Of a DNA stretch of 64,000 nt, positions 1 through 7,990 are shown one piece after another; position 1 is the first letter of the stretch, and the number at the start of each line of letters is the position of its first letter. The position numbers and the translations under genes were made by a program. Source of the stretch: Hyphomicrobium sp. (GTDB taxonomy: Bacteria > Pseudomonadota > Alphaproteobacteria > Rhizobiales > Hyphomicrobiaceae); the NCBI GenBank assembly GCA_002928735.1, contig PERL01000002.1:310001-374000 (forward strand), read 5' to 3'. The notes beneath the pieces were generated by a model. That model worked only from the letters and a program-made list of their open reading frames with translations, was not told the DNA's origin and searched no databases.

Positions 1-42
1 AAGGGCGACTGCGGAAATGGTGGCGAGGGCGAGGGACTTCAT
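1..42 (-). CDS. 5' end of an exported protein (partial, runs off left edge)
   Basis: Only the first 14 codons are in the window. They read as the start of a signal peptide: Met-Lys-Ser followed by a run of Leu, Ala, Ile and Val. An AGGAGA ribosome binding site lies about six bases upstream of the ATG, which makes the start convincing. Nothing about the mature protein can be seen, so no function is proposed. It is transcribed leftward, away from the puc operon end, with a 221-base gap (43-263) in which I see no gene. Confidence 0.6.
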   Translation of the reverse strand, partial: MKSLALATISAVAL

Positions 43-263
43 GGGCGTCTCCTGGTTGGCCCGAGCCTCGTCGGCGGCGGGCCTGTTGACGGTCATGGAA
101 ATACGGGAGCGCTCGGCTACTCGTTCAATAGTCTGCCATGGGTGGCTGGCGAAACGGGTTCACGTCGGCGTGAACGCGGGGATTCGATCAGGCAACATTG
201 CGCAGCGCAGGCAGCGCTTGCGCGAGCTGCCGGGTATGGCGGGCCCACGTTGCTCTCTCGCCA

Positions 264-863
264 TTACCGGTAAAATAGCGGTCCGCTCTTCGTGAGTACT
301 GGAAATTTGAAGAAGGAGGAGAGCGGAGCCGGCTCATTTGAGAGCACCGGGAGACCCAAGGCGGCGGAGAATGGTGCCGGGTTATCGGGTTGTGGCCGTC
401 CGCCCGTTGCGTAGCTGGTCTTGATCAGCGACGGCAGACCGAAGATGAATTCGAATGGGTGCTCGCACTTTGTCAACAGCGGGAGACGGAACGCGCTGGA
501 AAAGGGATGCTCGTCATCCCATGCATACGAAGGACTCGCGGGTTCGGGGATGCCGGACTCGATGGGGCCGTGGCGGTCGACAATCGTTGTGGCCTTGAGA
601 CCCCCCGTGAACGGCGCATGGACCGTGACCAGGCTCGCGCCCTCGCCAACGCGGCGGGCCAAGATCGCTGCATCACTGCGTGCGATATAGGCTTTCGTCA
701 TGCCGTCCAAAAGGCTCTCGGCGCTGGCTCCTGCGGGCGCGCCGTCTTCGCCGCGCGGGGGCGGGGTGAAGAGGTGCACATCGGCAAAGCCTCTGCGCTT
801 CAATTCATCCCATGCTTTGCGGGCATTCTCTTCGGTGGCATAGAGTCGGCTGATTGTCTGCAT
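264..863 (-). CDS. Unknown protein, fourth gene of puc operon, YflT-like N-terminus and LPxL repeats
   Basis: A 199-residue protein with no recognised function. The first 35 residues (MQTISRLYATEENARKAWDE and on) resemble the N-terminal strand-helix unit of general-stress YflT-like domains; this is a weak resemblance by eye. Residues 119-193 hold four imperfect copies of a 15-residue motif, roughly P-F/L-S-x-x-F-x-L-P-x-L-x-K (119-133, 135-149, 162-176, 178-193). No membrane segment or signal peptide is visible. It starts 15 bases after the pucC stop on the same strand, so it is probably cotranscribed with pucBAC. A role in LH2 assembly or stability is inferred from position only; it is not an obvious PucD or PucE homologue. 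Confidence 0.75.
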   Translation of the reverse strand: MQTISRLYATEENARKAWDELKRRGFADVHLFTPPPRGEDGAPAGASAESLLDGMTKAYIARSDAAILARRVGEGASLVTVHAPFTGGLKATTIVDRHGPIESGIPEPASPSYAWDDEHPFSSAFRLPLLTKCEHPFEFIFGLPSLIKTSYATGGRPQPDNPAPFSAALGLPVLSNEPAPLSSFFKFPVLTKSGPLFYR

Positions 864-878
864 GGTGTGTCCATTCCA

Positions 879-2315
879 CTAGAGGGCAGGCCCGCCGGGG
901 CTGCTCCGGTACAATGCTTGAGATGCGGTCTGGTTTCGGCCTTCGCTGCGTCCGCGAACCAGCGGATACATCGCTGCGAGGGTGATGAGAAGTAGCAGAA
1001 TCTCGATTGCATAAACGGTGTGGTAACCCGCCGCCGCGCCGAGGTCTGGCGCCCAGTGGTATCCCACATCGCGGATCAGGGCGCCCAGCGCCACCGCAAG
1101 GCCGGCAGCGGAGGCCTGGACCGCGCCCCATGTGCCCAGCGACAGTCCAACCTGCTCTTTGGGCGCAAAATTCATGGTCGCGGTCAACGTGCCGTGTCCG
1201 AACAGGCCGGCGCCGAGGCCAACCATGAGAACGCCCAGCACGAACAACCCGTTTGAATGAAAAAAGGCCGAGGCGATGACCGACGCGAAGGCCACGACGC
1301 CGAACAATGCGCCGTAGCCGGCCATGCGAAACGGGTCGGCGCCCTGGCTCAGCACGTAGGACGCGACCGCGAAGCCGATCAAACCGCCACCGGCGAGCGC
1401 GGCGGAAAGGCGCGTCGTTTCACTCACCGTCATGGCGAGCACCTGGCCGCCATAGGGCTCCAGCAGCACATCCTGCATGCTGAACGCCATGGTGCCGAGG
1501 CCGACGATCGTAAGGAGCCGCACTGCGTGTTCGCCTTTAATGTAGCTGGCCCAGGCTTCGGCGAAGCCCGGCTCGTCGGGTTCCGTTTCGGGATCGACGC
1601 CGCGCCGCCGCGCTTCCTGCTTCCAGAGTGCGATGCCGTTCAAAACGATCGTGGCAACCGCCGATCCCTGGATCACCTGCACCAGACGGCCGGGCGAGAA
1701 GTCAACCAGCAATGCGCCGTAGATCAGAGAACTTACGACCGAGCCGACGAGCAACATCACATACATGAGGCCGACAACGTTGGGCCTGTCCTCGGGCCGC
1801 GCGAGGTCGGTCGCGAGTGCCAAGCCGACCGTCTGAGTTGTGTGCACGCCAGCGCCCACGAGAAGGAACGCGAGTGCTGCGGCGGCTTGCCCGATCCATG
1901 CCGGATCATCGGCGGAGTGCCCCTTGCCGGCGAGGACTAGGAGAGCAAAGGGCATGATGGCGAGGCCGCCAAACTGCAGCATGGTGCCGCGATAGATGTA
2001 GGGCACGCGCTTCCAGCCCAGCACGCACTTGTAGGTGTCGGAGCGGTAGCCGATCAGCGCCCGAAATGGCGCGAATAGAACCGGCAGCGCGATCATCACG
2101 CCAACGATCGACGCGGAGACGCCCAGCTCGACGATCATCACGCGGTTGAGGGTGCCCACGAGAAGCACCAACGACATGCCGACGGAGACTTGGATCAGGG
2201 ATAGCCGGAGGAGCCGCGACAAAGGGAGATCGTCGCTTGCTACATCGGCGAACGGCAAAAAGCGCGGCCCGAGCTGCGCCCATGTCGTCATGATTTTCTG
2301 GCTGACCCGGTTCAC
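879..2315 (-). CDS. pucC: PucC-family MFS protein, LH2 assembly factor
   Basis: A 478-residue polytopic membrane protein of the PucC/LhaA (BCH2) branch of the major facilitator superfamily, about twelve hydrophobic segments. Family landmarks seen are RALIGYRSDTYKCVLGWKRV with VPYIYRGTMLQF in the first half and LGAGLFGHGTLTATMNFAP in the second. PucC proteins are needed for formation of light-harvesting 2 complexes and probably deliver bacteriochlorophyll or shepherd LH polypeptides in the inner membrane. It lies 112 bases after pucA, separated by a strong stem-loop, the usual pucBAC order. The longest frame starts with GTG at 2315; an in-frame ATG eight codons later is an alternative, and neither has a strong ribosome binding site. 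Confidence 0.93.
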   Translation of the reverse strand: MNRVSQKIMTTWAQLGPRFLPFADVASDDLPLSRLLRLSLIQVSVGMSLVLLVGTLNRVMIVELGVSASIVGVMIALPVLFAPFRALIGYRSDTYKCVLGWKRVPYIYRGTMLQFGGLAIMPFALLVLAGKGHSADDPAWIGQAAAALAFLLVGAGVHTTQTVGLALATDLARPEDRPNVVGLMYVMLLVGSVVSSLIYGALLVDFSPGRLVQVIQGSAVATIVLNGIALWKQEARRRGVDPETEPDEPGFAEAWASYIKGEHAVRLLTIVGLGTMAFSMQDVLLEPYGGQVLAMTVSETTRLSAALAGGGLIGFAVASYVLSQGADPFRMAGYGALFGVVAFASVIASAFFHSNGLFVLGVLMVGLGAGLFGHGTLTATMNFAPKEQVGLSLGTWGAVQASAAGLAVALGALIRDVGYHWAPDLGAAAGYHTVYAIEILLLLITLAAMYPLVRGRSEGRNQTASQALYRSSPGGPAL

Positions 2316-2368
2316 GACTGAAACGATCCAGAATTGCCGGGGTCCGGCATGCGAATAATGGTGGAGCG

Positions 2369-2404
2369 CCTGAGACCCGGGTTTCGAGCACCCCGGGTCT
2401 CAGG
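2369..2404 (-). terminator. Strong stem-loop between pucA and pucC
   Basis: Two perfect 13-base arms (2369-2381 and 2392-2404) flank a 10-base loop. There is no U-tract. In purple bacteria an intercistronic hairpin here makes pucBA mRNA far more abundant than pucBAC mRNA by stabilising the 3' end or by partial termination. I infer the same role here. Confidence 0.75.
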
Positions 2405-2427
2405 TCCGCACCATGGCTGCAGTGCGT

Positions 2428-2760
2428 TTACTTCACGGTTGACCCTGGGTCAGCCAAGGCGAGTTCGCCGGGAAGGCGATCCACCTTGATCACGAACGAC
2501 GAGCTGTCGCCCGCGGCCGGTGTGACGTTGATCGCGAAGGCGGCTTTGCCGTCGTCGGTCCGCAGCACCACGGGCGATGTGCCCTTCGCGGGTGTCACCG
2601 AGGCGGCCGTTATGGATTTGCCGCTCCAGTAGTCGCCCATGTAGGTGGTGTTGTTCAGCACCGCCGCATGCACGATGAGCGACGTGACCGCAACGCTGCC
2701 AAGAAAAAGTGGCAACCCGACTGTGGGCTGGACCACGCACCAGATACGTCCTTGGTTCAT
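2428..2760 (-). CDS. pucA: LH2 antenna alpha polypeptide with long C-terminal extension
   Basis: Residues 1-54 are a textbook LH2 alpha polypeptide: [16 protein letters not shown]-terminus, one membrane helix, the bacteriochlorophyll ligand His31 (VHAAVL), and Tyr44-Trp45 after the helix. Tyr44/Trp45 are the residues that hydrogen-bond the B850 pigments in B800-850 complexes, whereas B800-820 types carry Phe/Leu there, so an 850-nm type is predicted. The protein is 110 residues rather than the usual 50-60: residues 55-110 form a polar extension with short beta-like stretches, expected in the periplasm. GGGAG lies just upstream of the chosen ATG; an earlier in-frame start would add eight residues that do not fit the family. 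It follows pucB by 11 bases. Confidence 0.93.
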   Translation of the reverse strand: MNQGRIWCVVQPTVGLPLFLGSVAVTSLIVHAAVLNNTTYMGDYWSGKSITAASVTPAKGTSPVVLRTDDGKAAFAINVTPAAGDSSSFVIKVDRLPGELALADPGSTVK

Positions 2761-2771
2761 GATCGTCTCCC

Positions 2772-2933
2772 TCAGCCAAACCACGGTGTGTAGAGATATG
2801 CGAGGAAGTGTGCCACCAGCGCGATCGCGCCGAAGACCCGCGTCCCGTCGATCAGATGCTTATGCAAAGCCTCTGATTCCTTGATGGTCAGGCCGGTCGG
2901 CCAGACTCTGTTTGGATCGTCCAAGCTATCCAT
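2772..2933 (-). CDS. pucB: LH2 antenna beta polypeptide
   Basis: A 53-residue LH2 beta polypeptide, first gene of the puc operon. Family features seen are the VWPTGLT motif (10-16), His24 in the membrane-surface region, Arg32 in GTRVFG (the Arg that contacts the B800 site in known structures), a single membrane helix, His42 (AHFLA) as axial ligand of the B850 bacteriochlorophyll, and a TPWFG C-terminus. It pairs with PucA to form the repeating unit of the ring. The ATG at 2933 is chosen because GAGGAG lies nine bases upstream and the length then matches the family; a longer frame would add 42 residues unlike any LH2 beta. Confidence 0.95.
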   Translation of the reverse strand: MDSLDDPNRVWPTGLTIKESEALHKHLIDGTRVFGAIALVAHFLAYLYTPWFG

Positions 2934-3084
2934 AGCCGACTTCTCCTCAGTAACCGCCACGACCCATTTCGTGCCGGAGCCCACATGGCGTGGGTTTGCA
3001 GACGCGCGGTCTTTGCGAGAACCGCATGCGAAATTCTTTATGGGTCCGCAGAGGGTCAAAGTCCGGGCGAACCGCGCGCAGACG

Positions 3085-3128
3085 TGTCATCCAAAAATGA
3101 CATGTTGCTCTGTCAAGTAGTTTTCACG
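3085..3128. promoter_or_regulatory. PpsR/CrtJ palindrome plus degenerate second site upstream of pucB
   Basis: Bases 3085-3102 (TGTCATCCAAAAATGACA) match TGTC-N10-GACA exactly, the consensus of the redox/light repressor PpsR (CrtJ). Exactly eight bases further, 3111-3128 begins TGTC and ends CACG, a degenerate second copy. CrtJ is known to bind two such palindromes eight bases apart cooperatively. The pair lies about 150 bases upstream of pucB. The first palindrome is a confident call; the second is tentative. The rest of the 340-base gap 2934-3273 shows no gene. Confidence 0.8.
3088..3116 (-). promoter_or_regulatory. Candidate puc promoter
   Basis: On the minus strand a perfect TTGACA -35 box (3116-3111) is followed 16-17 bases later by a poor -10 (TTGGAT or TGGATG, 3094-3088). 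The -10 lies inside the PpsR palindrome and the -35 overlaps the degenerate second site, so repressor binding would block polymerase directly. A good -35 with a weak -10 suggests that an activator is also needed. Confidence 0.5.
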
Positions 3129-3273
3129 CTTTCAGAACACTGTCAATCGGGGCGTAGTCGAAGGCGGCAGCGTTGCGCCGCAGCGAATTTGCGCGTTCGC
3201 AAGCTTTAGGACAGGTGCGCGCGGCCAGCCGAATACCTGACGCGAGGCACCGAAGTTTTTGAATTTTCTTGGA

Positions 3274-3927
3274 TTATTTGGCGGGGACGCCGAGGCCGTC
3301 GAGATAAATGAGGGTGGCGGCTTCAAGCAGATCTTCTGGCGTCATGGGGATCGGGCGGCGCGCGCGGTCGCCGCGCGCGAAGAGCGATGCAATGCCGTGG
3401 GAAAGCGACCAGATGTGGAGCGCCATCATCATGGCGGGCGGGCGCCTTTCCTTCGGCACCGTTTCGGCGAGTGCTTCGCAAGCTGAACGCAGGATCGCAA
3501 ACGCGCGATCCCCTTCGACGGCCATTTCGGGATAGTCGGCGCCAGACAGCCCGCTTTCGAACATGGCGGCGAAGTAGGCGGGTTCGGTGCGGGCGAAGTG
3601 GAGATAGGCGTGGCCGACGCGGTCGAAGGCGGCGCGCGCATTGGGTTTGCCGCCGCCCCATGCACTTTCCAGCGCGCGGGCAAACGCTTGAAAGCCCTGG
3701 CGGCCCACATCGGCGATCAGAGCATCGCGGTCGCGATAGTGGCGGTAGGGCGCGGCAGCGGACACGCCGGCGGCACGGGCAGCCTCGGCGAACGTGAATC
3801 CGGCGGGGCCCTTTTGCGAGATCAGGTCGAGCGCGGCCTTCACCAGGGCTTCCCGAAGGTTGCCGTGATGGTAGGTGCGGCGCGCGCCGGTGTCGTCGCC
3901 TTTGCCCCAGCTCATGGTTCGTTCCAT
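3274..3927 (-). CDS. TetR-family regulator with WHG-type C-terminal domain
   Basis: A 217-residue transcriptional regulator. Residues about 18-65 form the TetR helix-turn-helix (GFTFAEAARAAGVSAAAPYR, then HYRDRDALI). The C-terminal half contains LHIWSLSHGIASL, typical of the WHG ligand-binding domain found in many alphaproteobacterial TetR proteins. The start may be the ATG at 3927 or the one four codons later (MSWGKG); neither has a strong ribosome binding site. It is on the same strand as the transporter at 4056-5321, 128 bases downstream of it, so it could be cotranscribed with or regulate that gene. Ligand and targets are unknown. Confidence 0.85.
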   Translation of the reverse strand: MERTMSWGKGDDTGARRTYHHGNLREALVKAALDLISQKGPAGFTFAEAARAAGVSAAAPYRHYRDRDALIADVGRQGFQAFARALESAWGGGKPNARAAFDRVGHAYLHFARTEPAYFAAMFESGLSGADYPEMAVEGDRAFAILRSACEALAETVPKERRPPAMMMALHIWSLSHGIASLFARGDRARRPIPMTPEDLLEAATLIYLDGLGVPAK

Positions 3928-4055
3928 GTCATCGATGGGCTTTTAGCTGAGTTGGGCGCTGCGCGCACGCTGGCACATCGGCGGGGCATGAAAATACCTC
4001 CACCCCTGCCCCCACCCCGCAAGTGGGAGGGGAAAAAGTTGTGCTGCATCGGTGT

Positions 4056-5321
4056 TCAGGCGGTGCGGTGACCGCGAAGGCCGAAGTAGAGGAGGAAGGC
4101 GTAACTGGGGATCGCCAGGGCGGCGTAGGCGAGCTGGAAGTCGACGTGCTGCTTCAGAAGGGCGAAGAGCCACGGCATGATGGCGCCACCAGCGACGGCC
4201 ATAATAAGGAGGGCAGAACCGGTTTCAGTGTGACGGCCGAGGCCGCGGATGGCGAGCGGGAAGATCGCGGGCCACATCATGGCGTTTGCGAAACCGAGAG
4301 CTGCGATGAAGGCGACGGAGACGGCACCAGTGGTGGTGTAGGCCCCCAGGCAAAGTGCAATGCCCAGCGCGGCGGAGATCGCGAGGTAGCTTTCCTGGCT
4401 GACGACGCGTGGGATGAGCGCGAGGCCGGCCACGTAGCCGATCAGCATCGCGGCCAGCGTGTAGGACGTAAACAAGCGCGTGGCGTCGAGGGGCAGGCCA
4501 AACCCTTCGCCATAGATGCCGATGGCGTCGGCGGCCATCACTTCCACGCCGACGTACGTGAAGATGCCGACGACGCCGAGCCAGAGATGGGGATAGGCGA
4601 AAATGCTTTTGTTTTCCGCACCAGGAGCGTCATGAGCGTTGACGTTTTCGGGTTCGAGATCGGGAAGAGACGAGCGCAGGATGAGAATTGCAAGGGCGGC
4701 GAGCAGCGCGGCCATCAGCATGTAGGGCGCGTAAACCTGGGCAGCGAAGGTGTCGAGCAGTGCGGCGCGGGCTTCGGGTGTGGGGGCATCCTTTACGCGG
4801 CCGGCGAAATCGTCGAGGCCGTGCAAGACAAGAGCGCCAAACACGAGCGGCGCCAGAAGGCCCGCAAACTTATTGCAGATGCCCATGAATGCGATGCGGC
4901 GGGCGGCACTTTCGATGGGGCCGACGATGCTGACATAAGGATTGGCGGCGGTTTGCAGGAGGGCCAAACCGGTGCCGATGACGAACAGGCCCGTCAGCGC
5001 GCCGCTGTAGGTCCGGGCGGTGGTGAAGTGGCCGAAGAGGACGGCGCCCAGAGCCATAATGAAAAGGCCCAGCGCCATGCCGCGCTTCATGCCGGTGGTG
5101 CGGAGCACGGCGGAGGCGGGAAGGGCCAGAAAGAAGTACGACAGGTAGAAAGCCATCGGGACGAGGAACGCGTTCACGTCGTCCAAATCGAAGGCGAGCT
5201 TGACGAAGGTGATCAGCGGTCCATTGAGCCAGGTGACAAACCCAAAGATAAAAAAGAGAAGGCCGATGGTGATCATCGGCCCCAGTGCAGTCTCTTTGGT
5301 CGCTGTGGGTGCGAGCGTCAC
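4056..5321 (-). CDS. gluP: FHS-family MFS sugar transporter (glucose/galactose type)
   Basis: A 421-residue, twelve-helix inner-membrane permease of the fucose-galactose-glucose:proton symporter branch of the MFS. Seen motifs are FFIFGFVTWLNGPLI in helix 1, QTAANPYVSIVGP in helix 4 and a loop GMKRGMALG between helices 2 and 3, all typical of GluP/FucP. It starts with GTG at 5321, three bases after the stop of the upstream TPR gene, so the two are translationally linked. The precise sugar cannot be told from sequence. Confidence 0.85.
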   Translation of the reverse strand: MTLAPTATKETALGPMITIGLLFFIFGFVTWLNGPLITFVKLAFDLDDVNAFLVPMAFYLSYFFLALPASAVLRTTGMKRGMALGLFIMALGAVLFGHFTTARTYSGALTGLFVIGTGLALLQTAANPYVSIVGPIESAARRIAFMGICNKFAGLLAPLVFGALVLHGLDDFAGRVKDAPTPEARAALLDTFAAQVYAPYMLMAALLAALAILILRSSLPDLEPENVNAHDAPGAENKSIFAYPHLWLGVVGIFTYVGVEVMAADAIGIYGEGFGLPLDATRLFTSYTLAAMLIGYVAGLALIPRVVSQESYLAISAALGIALCLGAYTTTGAVSVAFIAALGFANAMMWPAIFPLAIRGLGRHTETGSALLIMAVAGGAIMPWLFALLKQHVDFQLAYAALAIPSYAFLLYFGLRGHRTA

Positions 5322-5324
5322 GCG

Positions 5325-5870
5325 TCAGCCCTTGGCGGTCTCGAAGGCGGCGATGTGGCGGTCGAGATCGACATAGGCTGAACAGGTGGTGCCGCAGCGG
5401 GCAGCGATCTCAGCAAGTTCGGCCTTGGCGCGGGCGGGTTCGTTTTTCGTTAGATAGGCTTCGCCGAGGTAAGCGCGCGCCACGACGAAGTTGGGATCTA
5501 TTGCGAGCGCTTCGGCATAGAGCGGAAGCGCCTTGTCGACGTCGCCCTGCTTGCGGGTCGCGAAGCCGATATAGGTCAGAACGCGGGCGTCGCGATTGCG
5601 CGACAGATTCAAATAGGCGAGCGCTTCGCCATAACGGCCGTTCTTGGCGAGCCAATAGCCGGCGTAAAAAAGTTCGTCGTCCGACATCTCCGCGCGAGCG
5701 GCGCCGACGCAGGCCTGCCAACCGGCGGAACCCTTCGCTTGCGCATCGCAGCCGGCATTGGCGGGTCCAACATCCTTGGAGAATGTGCGATCGTCCGCGG
5801 CCGCGCCGGCGGCCAGCGACAGCACAATCGCGGCGGTGGTCAGGCCGCGGACCCAGATCTTCGAAAGCAT
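5325..5870 (-). CDS. Exported TPR-repeat protein (paralogue of next gene)
   Basis: A 181-residue secreted or periplasmic protein. Residues 1-25 form a signal peptide (hydrophobic core AAIVLSLAAGAAA). Residues 62-150 carry about three tetratricopeptide units (LFYAGYWLAKNGRYGEALAY, then DVDKALPLYAEALAIDPNF). The final part has a conserved Cys pair in AARCGTTC. GGGGAG lies seven bases before the chosen ATG. It shares layout and motifs with the gene at 5981-6517, so the two are tandem paralogues. TPR proteins are protein-protein scaffolds; the partner is unknown. Linkage to the sugar transporter suggests one operon. Confidence 0.8.
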   Translation of the reverse strand: MLSKIWVRGLTTAAIVLSLAAGAAADDRTFSKDVGPANAGCDAQAKGSAGWQACVGAARAEMSDDELFYAGYWLAKNGRYGEALAYLNLSRNRDARVLTYIGFATRKQGDVDKALPLYAEALAIDPNFVVARAYLGEAYLTKNEPARAKAELAEIAARCGTTCSAYVDLDRHIAAFETAKG

Positions 5871-5980
5871 CTTGCATCTCCCCATGGCCCGGATGGCGCA
5901 TCGGCCCCGGGTCTTATCCGGGGGCGACTGTGCCTCAGGCGGCAGGCCGCGCCAAGGGGTCGAATGCCGCAATTCAGGGC

Positions 5981-6517
5981 TTAACCCTTGATGGCCGCAG
6001 TCGCCTTGTATGTCGCGATATGCTGGGACAGTTGGGCATAGGCCTCGCATGCGGTGCCGCACCGGCGGGCGATTTCGCCGAGTTCGGCGATGGCTGCGTC
6101 GAGGTTGCCCTTCTGGATATGGGCCTCGCCTAGGTAGGCGCGGGTCAGCACCATGCCGGGTTCGCGGGCGAGCGCGCGGGCATAGTAGGGAAGTGCGGCG
6201 TCGACATCGCCGAGTTTGCGGGTGGAGAAGCCGATGCCGGTCAAGATGCGCGGATCGTCCTGGTCGGTCGCCATGCGAAAGACCGCGAGGGCTTCGGCGT
6301 ACTGACCCTGGCGGGCCATCCAATACCCGGCGTTGTAGATTTCGTCGGTGGAGGCTTCCCCGCGCTTGGGTTTGCAAGCGGCCTTAGACTTGTTCTCGGG
6401 CTTGGTGCAATCGACCTTCTTTTTCACAGGGGCATCAAAATCGGCGATGGCCGGAGCGGCAAAGGCCAGCACAACGGCGGCGCAGACGGCGGTGGCGAGG
6501 GCGCGAAGTCCGAACAT
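5981..6517 (-). CDS. Exported TPR-repeat protein
   Basis: A 178-residue protein with a signal peptide (MFGLRALATAVCAAVVLAFA), a short Lys/Cys-rich stretch (VKKKVDCTKPENKSKAACKP) and about three TPR units (IYNAGYWMARQGQYAEALAV, GDVDAALPYYARALAREPG). It ends with a Cys pair in ARRCGTAC, as in the paralogue downstream. GAGGAG precedes the ATG at 6517 by seven bases; a start seven codons earlier is possible but lacks such a site. It is the first gene of a probable three-gene operon with the second TPR gene and the sugar permease. Function is unknown. Confidence 0.8.
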   Translation of the reverse strand: MFGLRALATAVCAAVVLAFAAPAIADFDAPVKKKVDCTKPENKSKAACKPKRGEASTDEIYNAGYWMARQGQYAEALAVFRMATDQDDPRILTGIGFSTRKLGDVDAALPYYARALAREPGMVLTRAYLGEAHIQKGNLDAAIAELGEIARRCGTACEAYAQLSQHIATYKATAAIKG

Positions 6518-6702
6518 GTTTGGTCTCCTCGAAGGCACGGGTGGGCCAGTCTAGGCCTGTCCAATGTCATCTCAACGGCAAACGGCGCTCTCGGGATCAG
6601 TAGACAGTTACATTTTCAGCTGGGTGACGCGTTACTCCGCCACGTTCCGGCCCGAAGTGGCGCCATAAGTGGCCGTACAAATGGCAGGCAGAGGAACGCG
6701 CT

Positions 6703-7983
6703 TTGCGGTGGTGGCGGCGAAACGAAGGCTTCGAGTGGAAGGATTACGTGCGGACGACGGTTCTCGTCCGGCGGCAGCAGAGGCGCGACAAAATCGAGGC
6801 GGCTAAAGATGCGGCCGTTGAGGGGGTGAAGGAAGCTGGGCGCAAAGGGCTTGCGGCCGGGGCTGCCGGTGCGGAGGTCGCCGGACAGGCGGCGGTCAAG
6901 ATCGCCAAATCGGCGGCGGAGGGCGCGGCAGCCGGGGCGGAAAAGGGGCTGGCGATTTTCGTGCGCGGGGCGGCAGCGGCGCGGTCGCGGATCGCTGAGG
7001 CCTCGGCGCCGGCGAATGCGCGACTGGTGGGGCCGCGTCTCAGTCTGGCTTTGGGGGTGGTGGCTGGATTGGCGGGTGCGGGTGCCGGAATCCGGGTGGC
7101 GCAGTTCGGGTGGGATCTCGATGCGGTGCTGCTCTTTTGTGTGGCGATGGTGAGTGGTCTGCTGTGGCTCTGGCCGCGGGTGTTTTCCAATACGGCAGAG
7201 GCTGAGGACGATTGGGCGGTTCGCACCGAGCGCGTGGTGGCGGCCGTGGATCGTGCCGGATCATGGCTGCCGATGGGAGCGATGGCGGCGGTAGGCCTTG
7301 CGGTTGTGTGGTTTGCCGGACCCGTGCTCAGCCGATGGGTGGATAGCGCGGCGCCGGTGACCGTGGACACGCCGGAGGCGAAACCGGTGGAAGATGCGGT
7401 ATCGGGGAGCGCGCGCATTGCCGGTCCCGGGGAGCTGCGTATAGGCGGCGGCATCGTCCGGCTCGATGGCCTAACGCTGCTTGATCCGGACCAGACGTGT
7501 CAGCGGGACGACGGGACGACGTGGCCATGCGGGGCGGCAGCCAAACAGGCGTTCGAGAAACTGGTACGGCGTCAGACGGTGTCGTGCGTGATCAGTGGCA
7601 CGGCAGACGGTGTGCGAGTTGGGCGATGCTCGGCCGACGGACGGGACCTTGGCGCCGAACTCGTGCGCGGGGGACATGGCTTTGCCGACGGTCTTTTGTG
7701 GGCGGCCTACTCTGATGACGAACAGACGGCCCGCGCGCAAAAATCCGGACTATGGGCGGGCACGGCGGAGCGGCCGGATGCGTGGCGCGCGCGGCTTTAT
7801 TCGCAGGCCGCCGCCGTTGCGCCGGGCGGCTGTCCAATTAAAGGGCGAACGTTTCGCGGCAAGAAAACCTATTTGCTGCCCCATAGCGCCGAATACGCGC
7901 GCACCGCCATACGCCAAGACCGCGGCGAGCGGTGGTTCTGTTCGGAAGAGGACGCAAGAGGGGCTGGCTTTGCTGCCCGCTAG
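6703..7983 (+). CDS. Membrane protein with divergent SNase-like (thermonuclease) domain
   Basis: A 426-residue protein. The start is probably TTG at 6703, with AGAGG eight to nine bases upstream. Residues 25-105 are Ala/Lys-rich and likely helical; three hydrophobic segments follow (about 111-131, 137-156, 190-212). Residues about 240-365 look like a staphylococcal-nuclease fold (GGIVRLDGLTLLDPDQ, then RVGRCSADGRDLGAELVRGG), and the C-terminal 45 residues resemble the short tail that follows this domain in other alphaproteobacterial proteins. The D-x-P-E catalytic motif of active SNases is not preserved, so nuclease activity is doubtful. Confidence 0.65.
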   Translation: MRWWRRNEGFEWKDYVRTTVLVRRQQRRDKIEAAKDAAVEGVKEAGRKGLAAGAAGAEVAGQAAVKIAKSAAEGAAAGAEKGLAIFVRGAAAARSRIAEASAPANARLVGPRLSLALGVVAGLAGAGAGIRVAQFGWDLDAVLLFCVAMVSGLLWLWPRVFSNTAEAEDDWAVRTERVVAAVDRAGSWLPMGAMAAVGLAVVWFAGPVLSRWVDSAAPVTVDTPEAKPVEDAVSGSARIAGPGELRIGGGIVRLDGLTLLDPDQTCQRDDGTTWPCGAAAKQAFEKLVRRQTVSCVISGTADGVRVGRCSADGRDLGAELVRGGHGFADGLLWAAYSDDEQTARAQKSGLWAGTAERPDAWRARLYSQAAAVAPGGCPIKGRTFRGKKTYLLPHSAEYARTAIRQDRGERWFCSEEDARGAGFAAR

Positions 7984-7990
7984 AAATAGA

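Noticed and set aside
17-295. Plus-strand frame at the left end as a gene.
   Set aside because: It is Arg-rich without motifs and runs over the signal-peptide start of the leftward gene and the end of the gene at 264-863.
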